Source: JAUZOB01 sp963692465
GTDB lineage: Bacteria; Bacteroidota; Bacteroidia; Bacteroidales; Prolixibacteraceae
DNA: 64,000 bases
Direction: 5' to 3'
Assembly (NCBI GenBank): GCA_963692465.1
Contig: OY829943.1
Location: forward strand, 2,418,001-2,482,000
Part shown: piece after piece, positions 37,551-45,582 of the stretch
Layout of the letters: each line of letters begins with the position of its first letter
Numbering within the stretch: position 1 is the first letter of the stretch
Notes under the pieces: model-generated
The model's database searches: none
What the model saw: the letters and a program-made list of their open reading frames with translations, nothing else
What the model was told of the DNA's origin: nothing
Translations under genes and position numbers: made by a program

Positions 37551-37571
37551 AACTCAACTAAATATAAATCA

Positions 37572-38990
37572 ATGAATATGACAAAAGTTGGCTTGTTTGG
37601 AATCGGACTCGATACGTACTGGGCGCAATTCGATGGGTTACTAAATAACTTAAAATCGTATCAGGAACAAATTAGAAAAAGAATTACTGATTATGGGGTT
37701 GATGTTGTTGATGCCGGAATGGTCGATAATCCGGTAAAAGCTCGTGAAACTGCAGATTTTCTTTTGGAAAACAAGGTGGAGATTCTCTTTTTGTATGTTT
37801 CGACTTATGCTCTTTCGTCAACGGTATTGCCGATTGTTCAGCGGGTGAAAGTGCCGGTGGTGATTTTGAATTTGCAGCCGGTTAAAGCGTTGGATTATGA
37901 AGCTTTTAACGAATTAAAAGATCGGGGTAAGATGACCGGTGTCTGGCTCGAACACTGTCAGGCTTGCTCTGTCCCGGAGATTGCCGGCGTGTTTAATCGT
38001 TCGGGAATCCGATATGATATTGTTACCGGTTATTTGCAAGATCCGGAAGCATGGACTGAAATTGAGGCATGGACAGAGGCGGTCCGGGTAGCTGTAGCGA
38101 TGCGTGAGAACCGACTTGGAATATTGGGCCATTACTATTGTGGTATGCTCGATGTCTATACCAATCTGACTCAGCAGTCTGCCATATTCGGAACTCATAT
38201 AGAACTCCTTGAAATGTGTGAGCTGAAGAAATATCGAGATGAGGTGACTTCCACTGAAGTAGAAGCAAAAATCAAGGAATTTGAGACAACTTTTGAAGTA
38301 GTTCCGGAATGCGGAAAAGAAGAGATCGAAAGAGCAGCCCGTACTTCTGTCGCTCTTGATAAACTGGTTGCTGTGCATAAGCTCGGGGCTATGGCTTATT
38401 ATTACGAAGGTCAACCGGGCAATGATTATGAAAATATTGTGACTTCTGTAATTGCCGGAAACACGTTACTTACAGGGAAAAATATTCCGGTTGCAGGAGA
38501 ATGTGAGGTGAAGAACGCTCAAGCCATGAAGATAATGGCGGAATTTGGAGCTGGCGGTTCTTTCTCGGAGTTCTATCTGATGGATTTTAACGATGATGTT
38601 ATTATGTTGGGTCATGATGGTCCGGCACATTTTGCGATTGCTGAAGGACGGGTTAAACTGGTTCCTCTTCCACTTTTCCATGGGAAACCGGGAAAAGGAC
38701 TTTCCATTCAGATGACTGTTAAGCGCGGTCCTGTTACTTTACTTTCAGTTGTTGAAGGGAAAGATGGTGTCTTTTTGTTGGTGGCAGAGGGAGAGTCTGT
38801 CCTTGGCCCGGTATTGGAAATAGGAAATACCAATAGTCGGTATCGCTTCCCTATTGGGGCCAAAGATTTTATGAATAGATGGTCCAAACAAGGACCGGCA
38901 CACCATTGTGCCATCGGAGTTGGTCATATTGCCGATAAAATTGAAAAGTTAGGAGCAATAATGAATATTGAGGTAAAGAAAATAGGTTGA
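37572..38990 (+). CDS. L-arabinose/L-fucose isomerase-family enzyme, cytoplasmic
   Basis: This 472-residue cytoplasmic protein has the fold of L-arabinose and L-fucose isomerases. Residues matching the catalytic metal site of arabinose isomerase can be seen: E279 (YYYEG), E310 (VAGECEV), H348 (LGHDG) and H444/H445 (GPAHHCAIG). It has no signal peptide, unlike its neighbours, so it should act on a sugar freed by the locus after uptake, for example converting L-arabinose, L-fucose or a related aldose to its ketose. It lies 21 bases after the GH106 gene. No kinase or aldolase follows. True arabinose isomerase is a few tens of residues longer, so the substrate is left open. Confidence 0.82.
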   Translation: MNMTKVGLFGIGLDTYWAQFDGLLNNLKSYQEQIRKRITDYGVDVVDAGMVDNPVKARETADFLLENKVEILFLYVSTYALSSTVLPIVQRVKVPVVILNLQPVKALDYEAFNELKDRGKMTGVWLEHCQACSVPEIAGVFNRSGIRYDIVTGYLQDPEAWTEIEAWTEAVRVAVAMRENRLGILGHYYCGMLDVYTNLTQQSAIFGTHIELLEMCELKKYRDEVTSTEVEAKIKEFETTFEVVPECGKEEIERAARTSVALDKLVAVHKLGAMAYYYEGQPGNDYENIVTSVIAGNTLLTGKNIPVAGECEVKNAQAMKIMAEFGAGGSFSEFYLMDFNDDVIMLGHDGPAHFAIAEGRVKLVPLPLFHGKPGKGLSIQMTVKRGPVTLLSVVEGKDGVFLLVAEGESVLGPVLEIGNTNSRYRFPIGAKDFMNRWSKQGPAHHCAIGVGHIADKIEKLGAIMNIEVKKIG

Positions 38991-39019
38991 TCATACAAGC
39001 CAGTGCAATACAGTTTCAG

Positions 39020-39071
39020 AACCAGGTGATCCTGAATCGAGGGTGTTTCGCGAACATTGGGTTGCCTGGTT
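39020..39071 (+). promoter_or_regulatory. Nested hairpin between isomerase and esterase genes
   Basis: AACCAGG (39020-39026) pairs with CCTGGTT (39065-39071), enclosing a smaller near-palindrome TGTTTCGCGAACA (39044-39056). There is no T-run, and the outer stem is only 7 bp. It may separate the esterase message from the upstream one. The evidence is weak. Confidence 0.3.
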
Positions 39072-39119
39072 TCGTCAGAAGTAAAAAAGGGATTTAAAAA
39101 ATCGGATAAACCAATAATC

Positions 39120-40529
39120 ATGAATAGATTATTCCTGTTTCTATGTCTTGTATTAAGTTGCAGTGTCTTGGAAATCCGTGCTACGGAACTTAGGTTGCCT
39201 GCTATATTGGGAAATCATATGGTTTTACAACAACAGAGTAAGGTGGCCGTCTGGGGATGGGCTAAGGCGGGTTCTGTTGTTTCGGTTAAGGCAAGTTGGG
39301 CTGAAAAAAACCGGAAGGTATCAGTTGCTGCTGATGGGACATGGAAACTTAACATTTCAACTCCCGTTGCCGGAGGTCCCTATGAAATTGCTATTCGTGC
39401 AGATACAACCATTATACTCAAAGATGTTATGATTGGAGAGGTTTGGGTTTGTAGTGGACAATCGAATATGCAAATGCCGATGTATGGTTATGTGGGTCAG
39501 CCGGTAAGAGGAAGTAATGATTATATTGCTCATGGCAATAACAAGAATATCCGACTTTTTACGGTAAAGAAAAGCTTTAGTAAGGAACCGCAAACGAACT
39601 GTGAAGGTAGCTGGTCTGTTTCGAGTCCCGAAGAAGTGGGGAATTTTAGTGCGGTTGCCTACATCTTTGGAAAATATATTCAGGAAATACTGGGAGTTCC
39701 GATTGGATTGATTCATTCCAGTTGGGGAGGAACCCGAGCTGAAGCATGGACTGATGCAGTGACTTTGAAATCGGATATTAAGGATGTTGATTTGTTTGTC
39801 ATAAATGCAGGGAAGATTGATGCGAATTTCCCAACGGTCCTTTTTAATGCAATGATAAATCCGATATTGAATTATGGTATTCGGGGAGTGATTTGGTACC
39901 AGGGAGAGGCAAATGCTACGAACCCGGAACGTTATAGCCGATTGTTCCCCGCGATGATTAAAGACTGGAGAACTCGTTGGAATCAGGGCGATTTTCCGTT
40001 TTATTTTGTACAGACAGCTCCATTTCAATACGACACATTGACGAATGCTGCTTTTTTACGGGAAGTTCAGTTGAAAACGATGCTTAATGTTCCGAATACC
40101 GGAATGGCTGTGACATTGGATATCGGGGATAAATATTGCTGGCATCCTGCAGAAAAAATATTGGTGGGAAAAAGGTTGGCTTATTGGGCTTTGGCTAAAA
40201 CATACGGGGAAAAAGGATTGCCTTGTAGTGGTCCGGTATTAAAGGAAATGACCGTTGAAGGGAATAACGTTTGCTTGTCTTTTAATTATGCAGATTTCGG
40301 ATTATCCTCTTTTGGGAAAGAAGCACAGGGGTTTGTTGTGGCTGGAGTAGATCGGTTATTTCATCCGGCACATGCTTTTATTGGGAGAGATTTTGTAAAA
40401 GTATGGAGCGACGAAGTGGAAAAGCCTGTTGCCGTGCGGTATTGCTGGGAAAATTATACTGTTGGGACACTCTATAATGTGGCAGAATTACCTGCTTCTT
40501 CTTTCCGTACGGATAACTGGGACAAATAA
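39120..40529 (+). CDS. SGNH-type sialate O-acetylesterase family esterase, secreted
   Basis: This secreted carbohydrate esterase has 469 residues from the ATG at 39120; the in-frame ATG at 39057 adds 21 residues without signal character. The signal is MNRLFLFLCLVLSCSVLEIRA; a cysteine at residue 14 might be lipidated. A beta-sandwich (about 22-105) precedes the SGNH core. The nucleophile is S115 in CSGQSNMQM, the oxyanion block is IWYQGEAN, and the late D and H are in LDIGDKYCWHPAEK. The family deacetylates sialic acid, but in PULs related proteins remove acetyl groups from other glycans, which is more likely here as no sialidase is present. It supports the idea of an acetylated target. Confidence 0.9.
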   Translation: MNRLFLFLCLVLSCSVLEIRATELRLPAILGNHMVLQQQSKVAVWGWAKAGSVVSVKASWAEKNRKVSVAADGTWKLNISTPVAGGPYEIAIRADTTIILKDVMIGEVWVCSGQSNMQMPMYGYVGQPVRGSNDYIAHGNNKNIRLFTVKKSFSKEPQTNCEGSWSVSSPEEVGNFSAVAYIFGKYIQEILGVPIGLIHSSWGGTRAEAWTDAVTLKSDIKDVDLFVINAGKIDANFPTVLFNAMINPILNYGIRGVIWYQGEANATNPERYSRLFPAMIKDWRTRWNQGDFPFYFVQTAPFQYDTLTNAAFLREVQLKTMLNVPNTGMAVTLDIGDKYCWHPAEKILVGKRLAYWALAKTYGEKGLPCSGPVLKEMTVEGNNVCLSFNYADFGLSSFGKEAQGFVVAGVDRLFHPAHAFIGRDFVKVWSDEVEKPVAVRYCWENYTVGTLYNVAELPASSFRTDNWDK

Positions 40530-40673
40530 TGGAAGAAAAGATAAAAACCTGAGAAGGTTGGCTAGATTGTAATGGCTTAATTATGAGTAATTAATGTTGT
40601 TGATGCTTTAGTGATTTTTAGCATCATGAGAAATTTATATGCTTATTAAATCATAATAAATCAAAATAAAGAG

Positions 40674-43600
40674 ATGAAAAAAGTACTTTGTTTGTTGTTT
40701 CTGGGACTTGTAAGTCCTGCACTATTGTCCGCTCAGCCGGCAGCAAAACGGGAGAAATATGATTTGGGTAAAGACCGGGTCTTGTATACAATCGGTTATG
40801 CTCATTTAGACACGGAATGGAACTGGGATTATCCGACCACAATCAATTATTACATCAAGAATATCATGGAGGAGAATCTTCGTTTGTTTGATACTTTTCC
40901 TGATTATGTATTCAATTTCACAGGATCCAGACGCTATCACATGATGAAAGAATATTATCCTGAATTGTATCGGAAAGTAGTTGAAAAAATCAAGGAGGGG
41001 CGATGGTATGTCGCAGGGTCTTCTGTTGATGAAGGAGAAGTAAATATTTCTTCTTCCGAATCGATTGTCCGTCAGGTTTTGTATGGAAATCATTTCTTTA
41101 AAAAGGAATTTGGGGTAGAAAGTCATGATTATATGTTGCCAGACTGCTTTGGCTTTTTGGCTAATATGCCTACGATCTGGAACTATTGCGGATTAATAGG
41201 ATTTTCGACACAAAAGCTGACTTGGCATTCGGCTGCCGGAATTCCTTTTAATGTGGGAGTATGGAACGGAGTCGATGGGAAAGGCGTTGTCGTTGCGTTT
41301 AATGCAACAGATTATGGCGGAAGGGTCGTCCCTCATTTAGATAAAGACAATTATTGGAATGGTCGGATTGATGATAATACGAAGAAATACGGAATTTCTT
41401 TTGATTATCGCTATTACGGGGTCGGTGATCGGGGAGGAGCTCCGTACAAAGATGATGCAAAGCATGCCGTGGAAAGTGCCCGAAGTACAGATGGAAAATT
41501 TAAAGTGGTACTTACTTCTTCCGATCAGATGTATAAAGATGTAACTCCCGAGATTAGGAAGAAACTTCCGGTATATTCAGGAGACCTTCTATTGACAGAA
41601 CATAGTGCCGGATCAATGACCTCACAGGCCTTTATGAAACGAATGAATCGCAAAAATGAGCTGCTCGCTCAGTCTGCAGAACAGGTGGCTACAATGGCGG
41701 ACTGGCTTGGAGGAGCGGTCTATCCGAGAGAAAAACTTAATAATGCATGGGAACTGGTTCTGGGAAGTCAGTTTCATGATATTCTGCCGGGAACTTGCAT
41801 CCCTAAAGCCTATGAGTATGCATGGAATGATGAATTTATAGCTAGTAACGGATTTGCAGAGGTATTGAAAAATTCAGTGGGGGTGATTTCTCATGAGTTA
41901 AATACTCAAACGAAGGGGAAGGCCGTTGTGGTCTATAATCCGGTAGCAATAGAACGGGAAGATGTCGTAACTGCTGAACTTACTTATGCCACAGAACCAT
42001 CGGCAGTAATTGTTTTTGACCAGAAGGGAAAAGCATTGCCTACACAGGTTATTGAACGTAGCGGGAATAAATTGAAAATTGTTTTTCTGGCAAAAGTTCC
42101 TTCTATGGGAATTGCTGTCTTTGATGTTCAGGAAACAGGTATTCGGAGTAAAAATGGTTCTGATCTAAAAGTAACGGCAAATTCCTTAGAAAATGAATAT
42201 TACCGGATTCAACTTGCAGAAAACGGAGATCTTACGAGTGTGTTTGATAAAAAAGCGTCTAAAGAATTGCTGTCAGGACCGGCTCGGTTGGAGTTTCTGC
42301 AAGAACATCCGGCATTATACCCGGCATGGAATATGGATTGGAAAGATCGTCAGAAAGCACCGATTGATTTCATGGATAAGAACGTAACAATTCAGATTGT
42401 AGAAAATGGTCCGGTACGAGTAGCACTTCAAATTGATCGAAAAGGTCAGGGTTCGGAAATAAAGCAGATTATTAGTCTGGCTGCAGGAGAGGCTGGTAAG
42501 CGAGTTGAGGTGACCAATCGGGTCAATTGGCAATCGTCGGGAGTTAGTTTAAAGGCTTCTTTTCCGTTGACTGTTTCGAACGAGAATGCAACCTATAACC
42601 TGGGAGTAGGTACGATTCTGCGGGGCACAAATAATGAGAAGAAATATGAAGTCCCATCTAAAGAATGGTTTGACTTGACTGATCAATCGGGTAATTATGG
42701 CGTTTCAATTCTTGAAGATTGCAAATACGGTTCGGATAAACCCGATGATTGTACTTTGCGTTTGACTTTATTGTACACCCCTGAAGCAAGAGGAAGGTAT
42801 GCCTATCAAAACAGTCAGGATTTTGGAATCCATGATTTCCGTTATGGAATATACGGACACAGGGGCGATAGTCGCAATGGATTGTCCGCATGGGAGGGGA
42901 AAAATTTTAATCAGCCATTGATGGCATTTGAAGTTCCCAAACATAAAGGTGTGATAGGAAAAGAATTTTCTTTATTAAAGATAAGTACCCCGGAAGTCGG
43001 GCTTATGGCTTTCAAGAAAATGGAAGATTCTGATTACTATATCATCCGGGTTAATGAATTGTTTGGAAAAGACCTGAAAGAAGCTACGCTAAGCCTTCCG
43101 GGACAAATAGCTGGAGCTTATGAGGTGAATGGTCAGGAACAACGTATCGGAGAGGTCGCGTATAGTGGAAACTCAATAAAATTTGATCTTTCACATTATA
43201 CGATTCGTAGTTTTGCTGTTAAGTTAAAATCGGCACAACACCATTTGACTGAAGGAGATCAGATGGTCGTAACCTTGCCCTATAATCAGGATGTGATGAG
43301 TACGGATGATAATCGGGCCGACGGAGACTTTGATGACTATATGAGTATTCCCGCAGAATTGGTGCCGGATGAGATTGAAAGTGAAGGAATTCACTTTAAA
43401 ATGGGGGGTAGAGGGGATGAAGAAAAGAATGCTGTAGTGTGTAAAGGGCAGCTGGTAAATCTTCCTAAAGGAAATTATACGAAGCTGTATTTGTTGGCCG
43501 CAGCAACAGACGATGCAATAGATAATTTTATTATTGACGGGCAAAATAATCAGGTTAGAATTCAGTCATGGACTGGTTGCGTGGGACAGTATTATAATCG

Positions 43601-43913
43601 GGTATTTAGTCAGGACAGATTTAAGGTGACGGCCGTAAATTCACCCTATTCAAAACAGGATAATATTGCATGGTTTGCCTCGCACAGACATATCGATTAT
43701 CCCTCAGCTAATGATGCCTATCAATACTGCTATCTGTTTAAATATGAGATAATGTTACCGAAGGGGGCAAGAACACTGGTCTTACCGAATAATGGCAAGA
43801 TAAAAATAATGGCGGTTACTGTGGCTAAACCACAAAGTGATGCGGTGAAAACGTTACAACCTTTGTACGATGATTTTCAAAATCATGAACCATTTGTTCT
43901 GAACGGATTGTAG
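40674..43913 (+). CDS. GH38 alpha-mannosidase, secreted
   Basis: This 1079-residue secreted enzyme of the GH38 alpha-mannosidase family has the signal MKKVLCLLFLGLVSPALLSAQ. The zinc-binding H44 and D46 are in YAHLDTEWNWDY, and the nucleophile D157 is in LPDCFGF. The helical middle domain (about 320-400) and the beta-rich Glyco_hydro_38C region follow. Residues 860 onward, rich in aromatic and acidic positions (VSIPAELVPDE-type), form an added beta domain, possibly carbohydrate binding, not found in minimal GH38. It is the last gene of PUL 2. Either the target carries alpha-mannose or the specificity differs. The terminator at 43943 ends the run. Confidence 0.9.
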   Translation: MKKVLCLLFLGLVSPALLSAQPAAKREKYDLGKDRVLYTIGYAHLDTEWNWDYPTTINYYIKNIMEENLRLFDTFPDYVFNFTGSRRYHMMKEYYPELYRKVVEKIKEGRWYVAGSSVDEGEVNISSSESIVRQVLYGNHFFKKEFGVESHDYMLPDCFGFLANMPTIWNYCGLIGFSTQKLTWHSAAGIPFNVGVWNGVDGKGVVVAFNATDYGGRVVPHLDKDNYWNGRIDDNTKKYGISFDYRYYGVGDRGGAPYKDDAKHAVESARSTDGKFKVVLTSSDQMYKDVTPEIRKKLPVYSGDLLLTEHSAGSMTSQAFMKRMNRKNELLAQSAEQVATMADWLGGAVYPREKLNNAWELVLGSQFHDILPGTCIPKAYEYAWNDEFIASNGFAEVLKNSVGVISHELNTQTKGKAVVVYNPVAIEREDVVTAELTYATEPSAVIVFDQKGKALPTQVIERSGNKLKIVFLAKVPSMGIAVFDVQETGIRSKNGSDLKVTANSLENEYYRIQLAENGDLTSVFDKKASKELLSGPARLEFLQEHPALYPAWNMDWKDRQKAPIDFMDKNVTIQIVENGPVRVALQIDRKGQGSEIKQIISLAAGEAGKRVEVTNRVNWQSSGVSLKASFPLTVSNENATYNLGVGTILRGTNNEKKYEVPSKEWFDLTDQSGNYGVSILEDCKYGSDKPDDCTLRLTLLYTPEARGRYAYQNSQDFGIHDFRYGIYGHRGDSRNGLSAWEGKNFNQPLMAFEVPKHKGVIGKEFSLLKISTPEVGLMAFKKMEDSDYYIIRVNELFGKDLKEATLSLPGQIAGAYEVNGQEQRIGEVAYSGNSIKFDLSHYTIRSFAVKLKSAQHHLTEGDQMVVTLPYNQDVMSTDDNRADGDFDDYMSIPAELVPDEIESEGIHFKMGGRGDEEKNAVVCKGQLVNLPKGNYTKLYLLAAATDDAIDNFIIDGQNNQVRIQSWTGCVGQYYNRVFSQDRFKVTAVNSPYSKQDNIAWFASHRHIDYPSANDAYQYCYLFKYEIMLPKGARTLVLPNNGKIKIMAVTVAKPQSDAVKTLQPLYDDFQNHEPFVLNGL

Positions 43914-43942
43914 TACGCACAACAATTGGAGTATTATTCATT

Positions 43943-43985
43943 CTGTGTCTGTAGAATTATTTTTTCTGCAGGCACAGTTTTTTAT
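43943..43985 (+). terminator. Intrinsic terminator at the end of PUL 2
   Basis: CTGTGTCTGTAGAA (43943-43956) pairs with TTCTGCAGGCACAG (43964-43977), a 14-bp stem with two G-U pairs and a 7-base loop. TTTTTT follows from 43978. It closes the PUL 2 transcript after GH38. Confidence 0.92.
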
Positions 43986-44019
43986 AAGATTCAGAGAAGA
44001 GTCGTTGTTAAAGAATAAT

Positions 44020-44670
44020 TTAATAAATTATTTCATCGTCAAAGTGGTCTGGTTTCTGAGTAAATAAGTTCCAGAACTGTTCGGCTATAGCCTTGTAATT
44101 ATATTTTTCATCTGTTTCCGTTACTTTGTGGCAAATCGTTAGCTGGGCAATGTGGATACGAGTTCCTTTTACTTCATGAGTTACTGCTTGTATCATGTTG
44201 CGGAGGGCTGCTTTCCCCATTCCCATAGGAACATTTTGCGGATTACCGTCTAAGGCAGCTCCGCCTCCGGTAAAAAAAAGTTTTCCTCGGTTTCTACGCA
44301 AATATTCCGGCAATTTGATATGCATCAGATGGAAAGCACCACCTACCGTTACGTCTAATTGATCCCGTACCGATGCCCACTCTAAGTCGGGTATTCGCTC
44401 GCTACTTCGGGCAACAGCATTATAAAGAATCATATTTGCGCGTCCGACGTGGTATTCAAGCTCATTCAATGCTTTTCTTAGCCCCATTTCATTGATTACA
44501 CTGGTCAAAGCATATCGGTTTTGTATCCCTTGGGAAGAGAGGGATTCTGTGATCTTTTTTAGCTTTTCTTCAGTACGTCCAATCAGACCGATAGAAAAAC
44601 CTCTTTCTCCGAATAGCCGGGCTATTGACTGACTCATGGCAGAACCTGCTCCAATAATGATTATTGACAT
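44020..44670 (-). CDS. SDR-family protein lacking the catalytic tyrosine
   Basis: This 216-residue short-chain dehydrogenase/reductase fold has the N-terminal glycine-rich nucleotide motif (GAGSAMSQSIARLFGERG) and ILYNAV in place of NNAG. The family's Y-x-x-x-K is replaced: PMGMGKAAL has the lysine, with methionine where tyrosine should be, and the preceding serine block reads FTGGGAAL. Typical oxidoreductase activity is thus doubtful. It may bind NAD(P) without catalysis or use another residue. It has no signal. Read from the minus strand, it lies just beyond the terminator of PUL 2 and is not part of it. The 912-base gap separates it from gltB. Confidence 0.75.
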   Translation of the reverse strand: MSIIIIGAGSAMSQSIARLFGERGFSIGLIGRTEEKLKKITESLSSQGIQNRYALTSVINEMGLRKALNELEYHVGRANMILYNAVARSSERIPDLEWASVRDQLDVTVGGAFHLMHIKLPEYLRRNRGKLFFTGGGAALDGNPQNVPMGMGKAALRNMIQAVTHEVKGTRIHIAQLTICHKVTETDEKYNYKAIAEQFWNLFTQKPDHFDDEIIY

Positions 44671-45582
44671 GATGCGATTGCTTTTTAGTTTTTTTGTTCG
44701 GAACGATTTGATTCCTTAATGTCTTACGGTAAAGATAAAGAATCAGTTCTGTTTTTGTATGATTATTTGTTGTCTTTTCTTTAGCATTTTCTTTTACTGA
44801 AGAAGGGGTGTAGCAATAAATGGTAAAAATTGCTGTATCCCTTTTTTAGTAAGGTCTATCAAAGGTGTATTTTTATCTTAATAAGGGTCAAACGTCGTAT
44901 TAACGCCGTTTCTTATAGGTGGTTCGCTGGTGGCTTACCGGTGCTTTATTCGTGTTTAGGTCCTGCGAATCACCTTCAGACCAAATCTGACGTGACTGTG
45001 AAATGGAATGATAGACCAAAGGGGTACCAGTGGATCAATATTTATGCTGGTATTGAATGCTAATGATTTGCCTGTTTGTTCTGTTTTAAGGATTCTTTGT
45101 TAAAACCGTTGTTGTTTTTGTTTTGGTTATCATAAATTACAGGCGTGGTCTGTCAAAGGAAGAAATTAGACTGTCTTTTAAAAAAATGTTTAATGGAAAA
45201 ACAAGCATTGTGTTTGAAAATATGGCATGAAGATAACAATGTGATCAGAAAGTCGAGCTAAAAGGAACGATTAAGAAAAAATTAACATGCATGATTGTCG
45301 AATAGGAATATGGACTATAAGCTGATGTTTATTAATGTTTTATAATAATTTGAGAGGGATAAATCTTCTCTTGGGTATGTTAAAAAACATGTTTTTTCTT
45401 CATATTGATGGTTCGGAGGAGGAGAAAAGGAGATATAAAATGCTAAATTTGTAACAATTGTCGTAAAACGCCAGCAAAAAGTTTAAGATATTAAGCTGAA
45501 ACCTATATCAGGTTTTTATTTGTAAGCAAAATTGCCTTATTTGTTTTACGATTTTCAATAACGGGTTTAATAAGTTACACAA
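44671..45582. other. 912-base stretch without a supported gene
   Basis: Between the SDR gene and gltB I find no convincing coding region. A 77-codon frame (44830-45063) has no recognisable motif. The stretch from about 44880 to 45060 looks less AT-rich than its surroundings, as if it were a remnant or an RNA. A 16-base palindrome (AAAAAACATGTTTTTT, 45382-45397), a -7-like box TAAATTTG (45444-45451, no TTG at the right distance) and a 6-bp hairpin (45499-45515) lie nearer gltB and may control it. Confidence 0.5.

Noticed and set aside
40601..40626. TGATGCT / AGCATCA hairpin between esterase and GH38 genes
   Set aside because: Seven AT-rich base pairs with a long loop and no T-run; too weak to call.
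44830..45063. 77-codon open frame before gltB
   Set aside because: No recognisable motif, no good start context and no promoter; I treat it as chance.
45382..45397. AAAAAACATGTTTTTT palindrome as a terminator
   Set aside because: A and T tracts without a GC stem make a weak hairpin; a DNA site is more likely, and I only mention it in the gap entry.
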